Made by a program: the position numbers and the translations under genes. From assembly GCA_947650365.1 (NCBI GenBank), contig OX393557.1, forward strand, positions 50,629,472 through 50,693,471: a DNA stretch of 64,000 nucleotides, read 5' to 3'. The DNA comes from Chamaelirium japonicum. Taxonomy: Eukaryota > Streptophyta > Magnoliopsida > Liliales > Melanthiaceae. Below, piece after piece: positions 26,701 through 39,933 of this stretch. How positions within the stretch are numbered: the first letter of the stretch is position 1; the number at the start of each line of letters is the position of its first letter. The notes below the pieces were generated by a model, which was given only the letters and a program-made list of their open reading frames with translations, searched no databases and was not told the origin of the DNA.

Positions 26701-29700
26701 TATTTTTGGGATTGCTACTAGACTCCCTATATTTAGGGAACCAAACCCAATCCATATTTTTTTTGAACCCCCACCCGACAACCTTAAGTAAATTATATAC
26801 AATTGAGCATTCCTACCAAAAACATCCTCTATGACCCTTGCCATTGTCTCCCAAAAATACCTTAAAATCATAAATAAATTATATATAAGTCAAGCACTAT
26901 TCCTTAAAATACCCTTTAAGAGCCTCGCAATATGCCTTTCTATTTTTGGGATTGCTACTAGACTCCCTATATTTAGGTAGTCAAAACCACACCATATTTT
27001 TTTGTAACTCCCACCTGACAACCTTAAGTAAATTATATACAATCGAGCACTCCACCCAAAAATACCCTGTAAGAGCCTCATAATATTCTCTCTATTTTTG
27101 GGATTGCTACTAGACTCCCTATATTTAAGGAACCAAAACTGATCCTTATTTTTTTTGAACCCCGACCCAGCAATATTAAGCAAATTATATACAATCGAGC
27201 ATTCATCCTAAAAAAACCCTATAAGAGTCTCGCCATTGCCTCCTTACTTTTGGGATCGTTACTAGACTCCCAATATTTGGGGAGCCAAAATCGCTCCCAA
27301 TTTCTCAAGGCTCCCACCCGATAATTATAATTAAATTATATACAATCAAGCACTCCTCTCAAAAACAAACACTAAAAGCCTCGCAATATGCTTTTTATTT
27401 TTTGAATTGTTACTAGACTCCCTATATTTAGGGAGCCAAAACAGCTACATATATTTTTTTTAACCCTCATCTGACAACCTTAAGTAAATTATATACAATC
27501 GAGCATTCCTCCCAAAAATACCCTCTAAAAGCTACAATATTGCCTCTCAAAAACACCCTAAAATCATAACTAAATTATATATAAATCAAGCACTCCACCC
27601 TAAAAACCTTCTAAGAGCCTTGCAATATGCCTCTCTATTTTTGGGATTGCTACTACACTCCCTATATTTAGGGTGCCAAAACAGCTCCATATTTTTTTTA
27701 ACCCCCACTCGACAACCTTAAGCAAATAATATACAATCATGCATTCCTCCCAAAAACACCCTCTAATAGCCTCGTAATATGCTCTCTATTTTTGGGATTG
27801 CTACTAGACTCCCAATATTTAGGGATCTAAAACTGCTCTATATTTTTTTTAAACCCCCACCCAACAACATTGATTAATTATATACAATCGAGCACTCCTT
27901 CCTAAAATACCCTCTAAGAGCCTTGCAATATGCTCTTTATTTTTGGGATTGCTACTAGACTCCATATATTTATAGAGCCAAAATCACTCTATATTTTTTT
28001 TGAACCCGCACCACACACCCTTAAGTGAATTATATACAATCGAGCACTCCTCCCTAAAACACCCTCTAATAGTCTCGCAATATGCTCTCTAATTTTGGGA
28101 TTGCTACTAGACACCCTATATTTAGGGAGCCAAAACTACTCTATATTTTTTTTGAATCCCACCCGACAACCTTAAGTAAATTATATACAATAGAGTAGTC
28201 TTTCCTAAAACACCCTCTAAGAGCCTTGCAATATGCTCTCTATTTTTGGGATTGCTACTAGACTCTTTATATTTAAGGAGCCAAAACTGCTCCTTATTTT
28301 TTTTGAACCCCACCCGTCAAGTTTAAGTAAATTATATACAATCGAGCATTCCTCCCAAAAATACCCTCAATAGCCTCGAAATATGCTCTTTATGTTTGAG
28401 ATTGCTACTAGACTTCCTATATTTAGGGAGCCAAAACTATTTTATATTTTTTTTGAACCCCTACACGATAACGTTAAGTAAATTATATACAATCGAGCAC
28501 TCATCCCTAAAACACCCTCTAAGAGCCTCACAACAAACTCTGTATTTTTGGGATTGCTACAAGACTCCCTATATTTAGGGAACCAAAACCACCCCATATT
28601 TTTTGAAACCCCCATACGATAACCTTAAGTTAATTATATACAATCGAGCACACCTTCCAAAAACGCCCTCTAAGAGTCTCACAAAATGCTTTCTATTTTT
28701 GAGATTGCTACTAGACTCACTATATTTTAGGATCCAAAACCGCTCCATATTTTTTTTGAACCCCCACCAGACAAACTTAAGTAAATTATATACAATCGAG
28801 CCTCCCAAAAACACACTAAAATCAAAACTAAATTATATATGAATCAAACATTTCTCCCTAAAACACCCTCTAAGAGACTTGCAATATGCCTTTCTATTTT
28901 TGGGATTGCTACTAGACTCTCTATATTTAGGGAGCCAAAATCGCTCCATTTTTTTTTGAACGTCCACCCGACCACCTTAAGTAAATTATATACAATCGAG
29001 CACTCCTTCCTAAAATACCCTTTGAGAGCCTGGTAATATGCTCTCCAATTTTTGGATTACTACTAGACTCTCTATATATAGGGAGCCAAAACCGCTCTAT
29101 ATTTTTTTTGAACCCCCACCTATCAACCTTAAGTAAATTATATATAAATCAAGCACTCCTCCCTCAAACACCCTTTGAGAGGCTCGCAATATGCCTCTCT
29201 GTTTCTAGGATTGCTACAAGACTCCCTATATTTAAGGAGCCAAAATCGCTCCATATTATTTTTGAACCCTCACCCGACAACCTTAATTAAATTATATACA
29301 ATTAAGCACTCCTCCCTAAAACACTCTCTAAGAGCCACGTAATATGCTCTCTATTTTTTGGGATTGCTACTAGACTCCCTATATTTAGGTAGCCAAAACC
29401 ATACCATATTTTTTTGAACCCCCACCCGACAACCTTAAGTAAATTATACACAATCGAGCATTCCTCCCAAAAACACCCTCTAAGAGTCTTGTCATTGCCT
29501 CCTAAAAACACCCTTAAATCATAAGTAAATTATATATAAATCAAGCACTCTTCCCTAAAACACCCTCTAAGAGTCTTGCAATATGCATATATATTTTTAG
29601 GATTGCTACTAGACTCCCTATATTTAAGGAACCAAAATCGGTCCATATTTTTTTTGAACCTTCACCCTACAATCTTATTTAAATTATATACAATCGAATC

Positions 29701-32700
29701 TCCTCCTTAAAACACCCTCTAAAAGCTTCGCAATATGCTCTCTATATTTGGGATTGCTACTAGACTCCCTATATTTAGAGAGCTAATATCTTTTTATATT
29801 TTTTTTAAACCCCCATCCAATAACCATAAGTAAATTATATACAATCGAACATTCCACCCAAAAATACCATCTAGTAGTCTCACAATATGCTCTCTATTTT
29901 TGGGATTACTACTAGACACCATATATTTATGGAGCCAAAACCGGCCCATATTTTTTTGAATCCCCACCCGATAACCTTAAGGAAATTATATACAATCGAG
30001 CATTCCTCCCAAAAACACTCTCTATGAGCCTCGCTATTGCCTCCCAAAAAAACCCTAAAATCTTAAATAAATTAAATATAAATCTAGCACTCCTCTCTAA
30101 AACACCCTCTAAGAGTCTTGCAATATACCTTTTTATTTTTGGGATTATTACTAGACTCTCTATATTTAGGAAGCCAAAATAGCTTCATATTTTTTTTGAA
30201 CGCCCACCCGACAACCTTAAGTAAATTATATACAATCGAGCACTCTTCCCTAAAACACCCTCTAAGAGCCTCAAAATATGCTCTCTATTTTTGGGATTGC
30301 TACTAGACTTCCAATATTTTTGAAGCCAAAATCGCTCCATATTTTTTTTGAACCCCCACTCGACAACCTTAAGTAAATTATATACAATCGAGCATTCATT
30401 CCAAAAACACCCTCAACGAGCCATGCCATTGCCTCCCAAAAATACCCTAAAATTATAAATAAATTATATATAAATCAAGCACTATTCCCTAAAACACTCT
30501 CTAAGAACCTCACAATATGACTTTTTATTTTTGGGATTGCTACTAGACTCCCTATATTTAGATAGCCAAAACAACTCCATATTTTTATTGAACTCCCACC
30601 CGACAACCTTAAGTAAATTATATACAATCGAGCACTCTTCCCAAAAATACCCTCTAAGAGCCTCGTAATATTCTCTCTATTTGTGGTATTGCTACTAGAC
30701 TCCCTATATTTAAGGAGCCAAAAACGCTTCATATTTTTTTGAACCCCGACCCGTCAACCTTAAGTAAATTACATACAATCGAGCATTCCTCCCAAAAACA
30801 CCCTATAAGAGCCTCGCCATTGCCTCCTTATTTTTGGGATCGCTACTAGACTCCCTATATTTGGGGAGCCAAAATCGCTCCCAATTTCTCAAGGCTCCCA
30901 CCCGATAATCATAAGTAAATTATATACAATCGAGTACTCCTCCCTAAAACATACTCTAAGAGCCTCGTAATGTGCTCTCTATTTTTGGGATTGCTACTAG
31001 ACTCCCTATATTTAGAGAGCCAAAACTGCTCCATATTTTTTTGAACCCCCACCCAACCACCTTAAGAAAATTTTATACAATCGAGCATTCTTCCCAAAAA
31101 CACCCTCTAAAAGCCACGCCATTGCCTCCCAAAAACACCCTAAAATCATAAGTAAGTTATATATAAATCAAGCACTCTTCCCTAAAACACCCTCTAAGAG
31201 CCTTGCAACATGCATATATATTTTTAGGATTGCTACTAGACTCCCTATATTTAAGGAACCAAAATCGGTCCATATTTTTTTTGAACCTCCACCCTACAAC
31301 CTTATTTAAATTATATACAATCGAGCACTCCTCCTTAAAACACCCTCTCAGAGCTTCGCAATATGCTCTCTATGTTTGGGATTGCTACTAGACTCCCTAT
31401 ACTTAGAGTGCTAATATCTCTCTATATTTTTTTTCAACCCCCATCCAACAACCATAAGTAAATTATAAACAATCGAACATTCCACCCAAAAATACCATCT
31501 AGTAGCCTCACAATATGCTCTCTATTTTTGGGATTACTACTAGACACCATATATTTATAGAGCCAAAACCGGCCCATATTTTTTTTGAGTCCCCACCCAA
31601 CAACCTTAAGTGAATTATATACAATTGAGCACTACTCCGCAAAACACCATCTAAGTGCCTCGCAATATGATGTTTATTTTTCGGATTGCTACTAGACTCC
31701 TTATATTTAGGGAGCCAAAATCACTCTATATTTTGTTTGAACCCACACCCGATGAACTTAAGTAAATTATATATAATCGAGCATTCTTCCCAAAAACACC
31801 CTCTAAGAGCCTTGTTATTACCTCCCAAAAACACCCTAAAATCATAAGTAAATTATATATAAATCAAGCACTCCTTCCTAAAACACCCACTAAGAGCCTT
31901 GCAACATGCCTTTCTGTTTTTGGGATAGCTACTAAACTCTCTATATTTATGGAGCCAAATCTCTCCATTATTTTTTTGAATCCCCACCCGACAACCTTAA
32001 GTAAATTATATACAATACAGCACTCCTTAAAATACCCTCTAAGAGCCTCGTAATATGCTCTCTATTTTTGGGATTGCTACTAGACTCCATAGGATCCAAA
32101 ACCACTCTATATTTTTTTTGAATCCCCACCCGATAACCTTAAAAAAAATATATACAATCGAGCATTCCTCCAAAAATCACCATCTAATAGCCTAGTAATA
32201 TGCTCTCTATATTTGGGATTGCTACTAGAATCCCTATATTTAGGGAGCCAAAATAGCTATATATTTTTTTTGAACCCCCACCCGACAACCTTAAGTAAAT
32301 TATATACAGTCGAGGACTCCTCCCTAAAATACCCTCTAAGAGCCTCGCAATAAGCTCTCTATTTTTGGGATTGCTACTAGAATCACTATATTTAGGGAGC
32401 CAAAACTACTCCATATTTTTTTAAACCCCTACCCGACAACCTTAAGTAAATTATATACAATTCAGCACTTCTCCCTAAAACATCATCTAAGAGCCTCGCA
32501 ATATGCTCTCTATTTTTTGGATTGCTACTAGACTCCCTATATTTAGGGAGCCAAAACCACGCCATATTTTTTATACCCCTACACGACAACCTTAATTGAA
32601 TTTTATACAATCAAGCACTCCTCCAAAAAACACCCTCTAAGAGTCTCGCAATATGCTCTTTATTTTTTGGATTGCTACTAGACTCCCTATATTTAGGGAG

Positions 32701-33575
32701 CCAAAACCGCTCTATATTTTTTTTGAACCCCCACCAGATAAACTTAAGTAAATTAAATACAATCGAGCATTCCTTCCCAAAACACCTTCTAAGAGCCTCG
32801 CCATTGCCTCCCAAAAATATACTAAACTCAAAACTAAATTATATATAAATCAAGCACTCCTCTTTAAAACACCCTCTAAGAGACTCGCAATATGCCTTTC
32901 TATTTTGGGATTGCTACTAGACTCCCTATATTTAGGGAGCCAAAATCGCTCCATATTTTTATGAACGCCCACCCGACCACCTTAAGTAAATTATATACAA
33001 TTGAGCACTCCTTCCGAAAACACCCTTTGAGAACCTAGTAATATGCTCTCTATTTTTGGGATTGCTATTAAACTACCTATATTTATGGAGTCAAAACCGC
33101 CCCATATTTTTTTTGAAACCCCACTCATCAAACATAAGTAATTAAATACAATCTAGCATTTCTCCCAAAAATACCCTCTAAGAACCTCACCATTGCCTCC
33201 TAAAAATAGCTCCATATTTTTTTTGAACCCGCATCAAACAACCTTAATTAAATTATATACAATTAAGAACTCCTCCCTAAAACACCCTCTAAAATCCTCG
33301 CAATACGCTCTCTATTTTTTTGGATTGCTACTAGACTCCTAATATTTAGGTAGCCAAAACCGCTCTATATTTTGTTTGAATCCCCACCCGACAACCTTAA
33401 GTAAATTATATATAATCGAGCATTCCTCCCAAAAACACCCTCTAAGAGCCTCGCCATTACCTACCAAAAATACCCTTAAATCATAAGTAAATTATATATA
33501 AATCAAGCACCCCTCTCTAAAACACCCTCTAAGAGCCTCGCAACATGCATATATATTTTTGGGATTGCTACTAGA

Positions 33576-33580
33576 CTCCC
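33576..33580. repeat. 5-bp target site duplication, left of solo LTR
   Basis: The word 'ctccc', part of the satellite 'ctagactccctatatttag', directly precedes TGTCATGCCCC. It is repeated at 37743-37747. Confidence 0.9.
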
Positions 33581-36500
33581 TGTCATGCCCCAGAAATCTG
33601 AAGACCGATCCCTGGGGTGTGAAATGAGAAAAAGAAGAGGGTTTTGGTTTTGGTCAATTGATTACACCAATTTGGGTTCTCACAGGGCTTCTTCTACGCT
33701 CTCTAATATGAAAAACAAGAAGGAGGGAGAAACAAAAGGGGAATCTTTTAAATTTGATTTTTTGAAAACATTTTTATTAAAAAGCAAAGAAAGAGAAATG
33801 TCAATAGAGAGAAGACATTATCTAGTAAGGCTCGACCTTCAAAAGTCATATCCGCTCAGTATGAGTGACCTATCGATGCCACTACATGCTGACAGGAGTC
33901 TATCTGAGGGAGCACGAGGCTCAAGCCTCCTACGGCTAGCCAAGTGGTCTCATCCTCTCCCTAACACTCAGGTGCACTAGTCTAGGGTTCCTATCTACAG
34001 GGTTAATCAATTTAGTCATTTATATGCACTTATATTTTTATTATGATCTATCCTAAGCTTAGGGCCTTGAGGAGAGGCCTACCCAAAAGAATTCAGCTGG
34101 AACCATTGCAACTACAACCATAGAATACTAACTAACTAATAAGAACTCTTATTCCAATACAATTACAATGTCTGAAGAGAAAAGACTACAAGATTAACAT
34201 ACTAAGCAGAAAGGTAACAATGCAACTCTAACTCCGCCTCTGGACTCCTACTGCTACTCCTGAGCCTCCGGACCTGCAACTGAGCCTACTCGTGGGAAAG
34301 AGTAGCCCCCAATAGGAAATTAGGAGATTAGCCAAATTAATGGCTAGTGACATCCTAATAGTCTATAATAACATGAGACGACCAATCGTAATAAATTAAG
34401 ATAAGATCTATCAGTTCTAGTAGAATCAAAGTTTGCAGAATGATACCTAAACCTATCAGTAGTCTATATTCACATGCAATTCCTCCTGTCACTAAGTTAT
34501 CTAACATGAAGTCCATTCAATGTTCTACAGCATTAAAGAATAAAATAAATAAGACATTCATCTAAAGTCACAAGGTCATCATGTGAACAGTCATACAATT
34601 CTAAATTCATGTACAGATAAAACACACTCTATCAAAATGTGAACCCCGGATATTTTGTTCAACCTGCCCCTGATCGGGCATTACTATCGGGCCTTTTATT
34701 TCGATGTAGAGGGCTAACTCTCTCGCCGTGCATCCACCAACTCCATGCACAATTCACCCAGATGATCATAAGGGGTTTTCCGTCTTTCACGGTGGAGCTC
34801 TACCGCCCAACTTGCTTTACTATGGGGACTTCAACTCCCCGGGACAGGGTTGCTAGGCCAATCCCTACTCGAGGGCACCTCCTATTGGCTTTACCACAAC
34901 CCTTGCCCGTGACCCCTAACCTACTTAACTTCGGCTGTACGCGCAGGGTGGTTCACGGCCCTTGCGCGCACGGGGTCCCTACCCTCTAACCAGGTAGATT
35001 CTCATATAACATCTTTCAACATATTTACTGAAGCTACAAAAGGTATATTTAATGCTTATCAATTTCCAGCAATTTACCCCTGGTCCCGTACTGCTCTCGC
35101 AACCCATACAACATAATAAATCAATAAAGTAAAACACTCATCCCAGTGACCCGTGTGCTAGGGTTGCCATACTCCTCTCAGGAGGGTGGGCTCCGATAAT
35201 TATTAGTTATTCAATTTACTGATTAATTTAAGGGAATCCTAATTACGGTGTCCATACAATCAAAAGCTAGCAATCATTATTATTATTTTATTAATGTTTT
35301 AAGCATGCGTCGCCGGACTCGCGACTCCGCATGCAAGGCGGGGTCTACTTGACCATATGCGACGATGCCCGGCGGGACCCGCATGCAGTGTCATGGTCAT
35401 CTACCCTTAGTCATTCTCATTTCCCACTATTAAAGACCACGCAAGGGTAGTAGATGTCACCTGGCTGTCGATTACACATGACTCCTGCTAGCTGCCTCTG
35501 ATCCGTCTCCGCTGGATCACCACGATCAAGGTCTGATAATAACCACATCTCCGTATCACAACTCTATCGATTAAAACAAAAGAATCTACGATGAGGGTTC
35601 TATGCCAAGGATAGTCGGGCACCCTCGATAGGGGACCAACATTGAGTCGACAGCACGTAATTTCGTGCGACTGAAGAACTCGATCCTAAACAATACTAGG
35701 TCAAACAAGTAAATAGAAGCTAAACCTACTCATCGAATCGGGCTCGAAGAACCCTTTCCGATGGTTCTAGTTTTGCTGGAATCCGACTTCGGTTGAATGG
35801 TTTCGGGTCAAACCACGTAGAACCGGTGAAACCGATCACATGGTTGGTTCACTAGGGTAGAAGAGGTTCTAGGGTTATATTCTGGATTTAATAGGTGGGA
35901 CTCAAAGTTCTGAGCACAATGCCGCTGGTTTCGTCCGAATCCGAGTTCGGACGATGAAACGGCGGTCAAACCACGGTACCACAATAATATCGGGTCAAAG
36001 GATAAAACAGGGGATTAAACAGTAATATTACTATGATAAACTATGGCCAACAGGTAGTATTTTCCGAGCCAGTCGAAATGGCGCTGGTTTCGTCCAATTC
36101 CGAGTTCGGACGGAGAAATGGCAGTCGAACCAAAATCGACTGGTTCACGGGTCTGGTTCAAGTGAACCAGACCGGTTCACTAAGTGGGTCGGTTCTGCAG
36201 GTCTGCTGGTCGGGTCAGGTCTGCAGTGGTTAGGTCGGGTCGGGTTCAGAGCTAAACGGATCGGGTTCAGGGTTAAATTAAAACATGGGAAATTACATAT
36301 ATGCCCCCCCCCAACTCCTTCTCCACGATGACATGCAGGCGGGCTGGTTCGCGCGCGCCGGCGGCCGACGGGAGGGGCGGCCTAGAGCGCCGGCGAGCGC
36401 TTGGCCGGCCTCTCCCGCACCACCCCCACGGAGGAGGCACGGTGGGAGGCGGCCGGAGCGACCATCGGACTCCCAAGGGTTCGGACGGAGGGAGGGGCTC

Positions 36501-36761
36501 GCATGGGGTTTGGAGGTCAGTGGTCGCCGGGGAGGAGCTCGGTTGCGGCGGCAAGCACTGCCCGTGCGGGCCGCGGCAAGAGAGGAGGAAGGGGGGTCGC
36601 GGGGTTGGGTCGCGGAGGAGGATGGGAGGGTGAGAGGGGGCTGACCTGCGGGTGTCTCGGCGTGCTCGCGGGGGCTCCGGCGAGGGGCGGGTCGGTGCTC
36701 CATCTCCCTCGATCTCTCCTCCTTCTCTGTCTCCGTCTCGCTCTGTCTCTCTCTGCATCTT

Positions 36762-36763
<2 letters not shown>

Positions 36764-36827
<64 letters not shown>

Positions 36828-36911
36828 ACTCTCTTTCTCTCTCGTTCTCTCACGTTCTCTCTCTCTTCCTCTTGTTCTCTCACGTTCCTCTCTCTCTCTC
36901 TCTCTCTCTCT
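36764..36911 (+). repeat. CT microsatellite in the solo LTR
   Basis: Pure (CT)n from 36764 to about 36824, then imperfect CT-rich sequence to 36911, just upstream of the TATA box. CT/GA-rich tracts ahead of transcription starts are common in plant LTRs. The open frames across it (Ser-Leu runs on plus, Arg-Glu runs on minus) are microsatellite artefacts. Confidence 0.9.
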
Positions 36912-36920
36912 CTATTTATA
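36912..36920 (+). promoter_or_regulatory. Putative TATA box of the solo LTR
   Basis: 'ctatttata' directly after the CT tract and followed by 'gaaaaggggggc'. Position and context fit an LTR promoter with transcription starting about 30 bp downstream. Activity is not shown. Confidence 0.6.
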
Positions 36921-37742
36921 GAAAAGGGGGGCTGTTGTGATAAGGGTTGGGGAGATAGAGTCGGTTAAGGCGAAGGGATAAGGAAAGAAAGATAGGGATC
37001 GATACATCATCCCAATCCAAGCCGATAATTCCCATCCGAATTTCGGATTTTAAATCACTGGGAAGGGAGGTCTAGAGACCTAAATTATGCGAGGAGACCG
37101 GGAGGTAGGCTCTAGGGCTGGTCGGGCTCGGTCCCGAGCCCTGAACCGGGCTCGGTTGGAATCCGGGTGCGATTCGTCCATCAACCGGGCTGAAAAAAAT
37201 AATAGGTCATAACTATCAAACCGGAAGTCGGAATAGGGTCCGAGAGGATTCGTTGGAAAGGTCTCGTCAACGCGAACGCGTTACCGCTTGGTACATAATT
37301 TTCTGACTACTGGATCTCCCAAAAAGAAGGAAAGACTCCAAAACTCAAAATAGCAATAACTATTCACCCTGGTGTCGGATCGACCCTAACTCAAGCTCAT
37401 TGGAAGGCTCTCTCAGAGCCTCATCTAACGTATCTTTTTTCATTACGATCCGATCACCCGATCTCTTGCAAGAGACAAAACAGCTACAACTATTGACCAA
37501 TTATCGTTTTTCTAGGGTTTACTTGCCGGGCTGCCGAAACTGGCTGCGCATACACATGATCGTTGCATGGAATGCACCATCGTGACATGCTCGAAGTTAC
37601 GGAGAATGCGAACGTAAAATATCTCATAGGTTTACGATCCATTTATTGGGAAAAAGCCCAAAGAAAAAGTCTGGCGGCAAAAAGACGAAACTAGCCATTG
37701 AGGATTTCTATTATTCTCAAATCTAACACCACAGGTGTTACA

Positions 37743-37747
37743 CTCCC
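37743..37747. repeat. 5-bp target site duplication, right of solo LTR
   Basis: The word 'ctccc', after which the satellite continues 'tatatttagggaaccaaaat', exactly as in the uninterrupted HOR copies. Confidence 0.9.
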
Positions 37748-39933
37748 TATATTTAGGGAACCAAAATCGCTCTATTTTTTTTGAACCCCCACCCAACAAC
37801 CTTATATAAATTATATATAATCGAGCACTCCTCCTTAAAACACCCTCTAAGAGCCTCGCAATATGCTCTCTATGCTTGGGATTGCTACTAGACTCCCTAT
37901 ATTTAGGGAGCCAATACCTTTCCATATTATTTTTGAAACCCCACCTAACAACCATAATTAAATTATATACAATCGAACATTCCTCCCAAAAATACCATCT
38001 AATAGCCTCGCAATATGCTCTCTATTTTTAGGATTACTACTAGACACCATATATTTAGTGAACCAAAACCGCCCTATATTTTTTCTAAATCCCCACCCGA
38101 CAACCTTAAGTGAATTATATACAATCGAGCACTCCTCTGTAAAATACCATCTAAGTGCCTCGCAATATGCTCTCTATTATTGGGATTGGTAATAGACTCC
38201 CTGTATTTAGGGAGCCAAAACCACTCAATATTTTTTTTGAACCCCCATCCGATGACCTCAAGTAAATTATATTTAATCGAGCATTCCTCCCAAAAATACC
38301 CTCTAAGAGCCTCGCTATTGCCTCCCAAAAACACCCTAAAATCATATGTAAATTATATATAAATCAAGCACGCCTTTCTAAAACACCCACTAAGAGCCTC
38401 GCAATATGCCTTTCTATTTTTGGGATAGCTACTAAACTCCCTATATTTAGGGAGCCAAAATCACTCTATATTTTTTTTGATTCCCTACCCGACAACCTTA
38501 AGTAATTTATATACAATCTAGCACTCCTTAAAATATCCTCTAAGAGCCTTACAATATGCTCTCTATTTTTAGGATTACTACAAGAATCTTTATATTTAGC
38601 GAGCCAAAACCACTCCAATTCTTTTTTAAACCCCACCCGACAACCTTAAGAAAATTATATACAATCGAGCATTCCTCCAAAAATCACCATCTAATAGCCT
38701 AGTAATATGCTCTCTTTTTTTGGGATTGCTACTAGACTCCCTATATTTAGGGAGCCAAAATTGCTATATATTTTTTTTGAACCCCCACCCGACAACCTTA
38801 AGTAAATTATATACAATCGAGTACTCCTCCCTAAAATACCCTCTATGAGCCTCGCAATATACTCTCTATTTTTGGGATTGCTACTAGACTCCTTATATTT
38901 AGCGAGCCAAAACTGCTCCATATTTTTTTTGAACCCCCACCCGACAACCTAAAGTGAATTATATACAATCGAGCACTCCTCCCTAAAACACCCTCTAAAA
39001 GCCTCGTAATATGCTCTTTATACTTAGGGAGCCAAAACTGCTCCATATTTTTTTGAATCCCCACCCAACAACCTTAAGTAAATTATATACAATCGAGCAT
39101 TTCTCCCAAAAACACCCTCTACGACCCTCGCTATTGCCTCCCAAAAACACCCTAAAATCTTAAATAAATTAAATATAAATCTAGCACTCCTCCCTAAAAC
39201 ACCCTCTAAGAGCCTTGCAATATGCCTTTTTATTTTTGGGATTACTACTAGACTCTCTATATTTAGGAAGCCAAAATCGCTTCATATTTTTTTTGAACGC
39301 CCACCCGACAACCTTAAGTAAATTATATACAATCGAGCACTCCTTCCTAAAACACCCTCTAAGAGCCTCAAAATATGCTCTCTATTTTTGTGATTGCTAC
39401 TAGACTTCCTATATTTTTGAAGCCAAAACCGCTCCATATTTTTTTTGAACCCCCACCCGGCAACCTTAAGTAAATTATATACAATCGAGCATTCATTCCA
39501 AAAACACCCTCAACGAGCCTCGCCATTGCCTCCCAAAAATACCCTAAAATCATAAATAAATTATATATAAATCAAGCACTATTCCCTAAAACTCTCTCTA
39601 AGAACCTCACAATATGACTTTTTATTTTTGGGATTGCTACTAGACTCCCTATATTTAGGTAGCCAAAGCAGCTCCATATTTTTATTGAACTCCCACCCGA
39701 CAACATTAAGTAAATTATATACAATCGAGCACTCTTCCCAAAAATACCCTCTAAGAGCCTCGTAATATTCTCTCTATTTGTGGTATTGCTACTAGACTCC
39801 GTATATTTAAGGAGCCAAAAACGCTTCATATTTTTTTGAACCCCAACCCATCAACCTTAAGTAAATTACATACAATCGAGCATTCCTCCCAAAAACACCC
39901 TATAAGAGCCTCGCCATTGCCTCCTTATTTTTG

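Larger units (their letters stand above)
16985..33580. repeat. AT-rich tandem satellite, segment from MITE B to the solo LTR
   Basis: Continuous 152/240-bp satellite. It holds two different higher-order layouts: an old 3.32-kb period from about 17.1 to 23.7 kb, and the start of the young 4.9-kb period from about 28.6 kb. No gene or RNA is seen. Every open frame here is a read-through of one or two monomers, with motifs such as 'YRESSSNPKNREHIARLLEG' on the minus strand or 'LLLDSLYLGSQNRSIFFLNP' on the plus strand. Confidence 0.95.
33581..37742 (+). mobile_element. Solo LTR of a Ty3/gypsy-type retrotransposon, 4162 bp
   Basis: It begins TGTCATGCCCCAG and ends CAGGTGTTACA, so it has TG...CA termini. 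It is flanked by a perfect 5-bp duplication (ctccc) and interrupts a satellite monomer whose intact form is seen near 42661 and 47560. A TATA box lies at 36912-36920, about 0.8 kb from the right end, giving U3 of about 3.3 kb and R+U5 of about 0.8 kb and fixing the plus orientation. No gag, pol, primer-binding site or polypurine tract is present, so it is an LTR left after recombination between two LTRs. The left end can form a stem (CCCCAG with CTGGGG at about 33611) and the right end has TAACACC-aca-GGTGTTA. Long LTRs beginning TGTCAYGCCCC are known from Tekay/Del chromoviruses; the lineage assignment is inference. A 60-bp motif ('ctggtttcgtcc..tccgagttcgga') occurs twice in U3, 159 bp apart. 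Confidence 0.88.
30837..39933. repeat. 4.9-kb HOR unit 1 (contains the solo LTR)
   Basis: This unit is measured from one type C anchor to the next. The interval is 9097 bp. Subtracting the LTR and its duplicated target (4162+5) leaves 4930 bp, matching the next two units (4918 and 4900 bp). Internal landmarks recur in the same order, including 'tgtttatttttcggattgct' (31672, then 40769 and 45688), 'gaggactcctccctaaaata' and 'ccaaaaccggcccat'. The LTR is present only in this unit. Confidence 0.85.

Noticed and set aside
33585-34989. Open frames 33585-33980 and 34639-34989 at the start of the solo LTR
   Set aside because: No recognisable domain. They lie in the U3 part of an LTR bounded by a target duplication.
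36273-36940. Long overlapping open frames (up to 196 aa) in the solo LTR
   Set aside because: They come from GC-rich sequence and the (CT)n tract, with Ser-Leu or Arg-Glu runs and no domain. They lie within U3.
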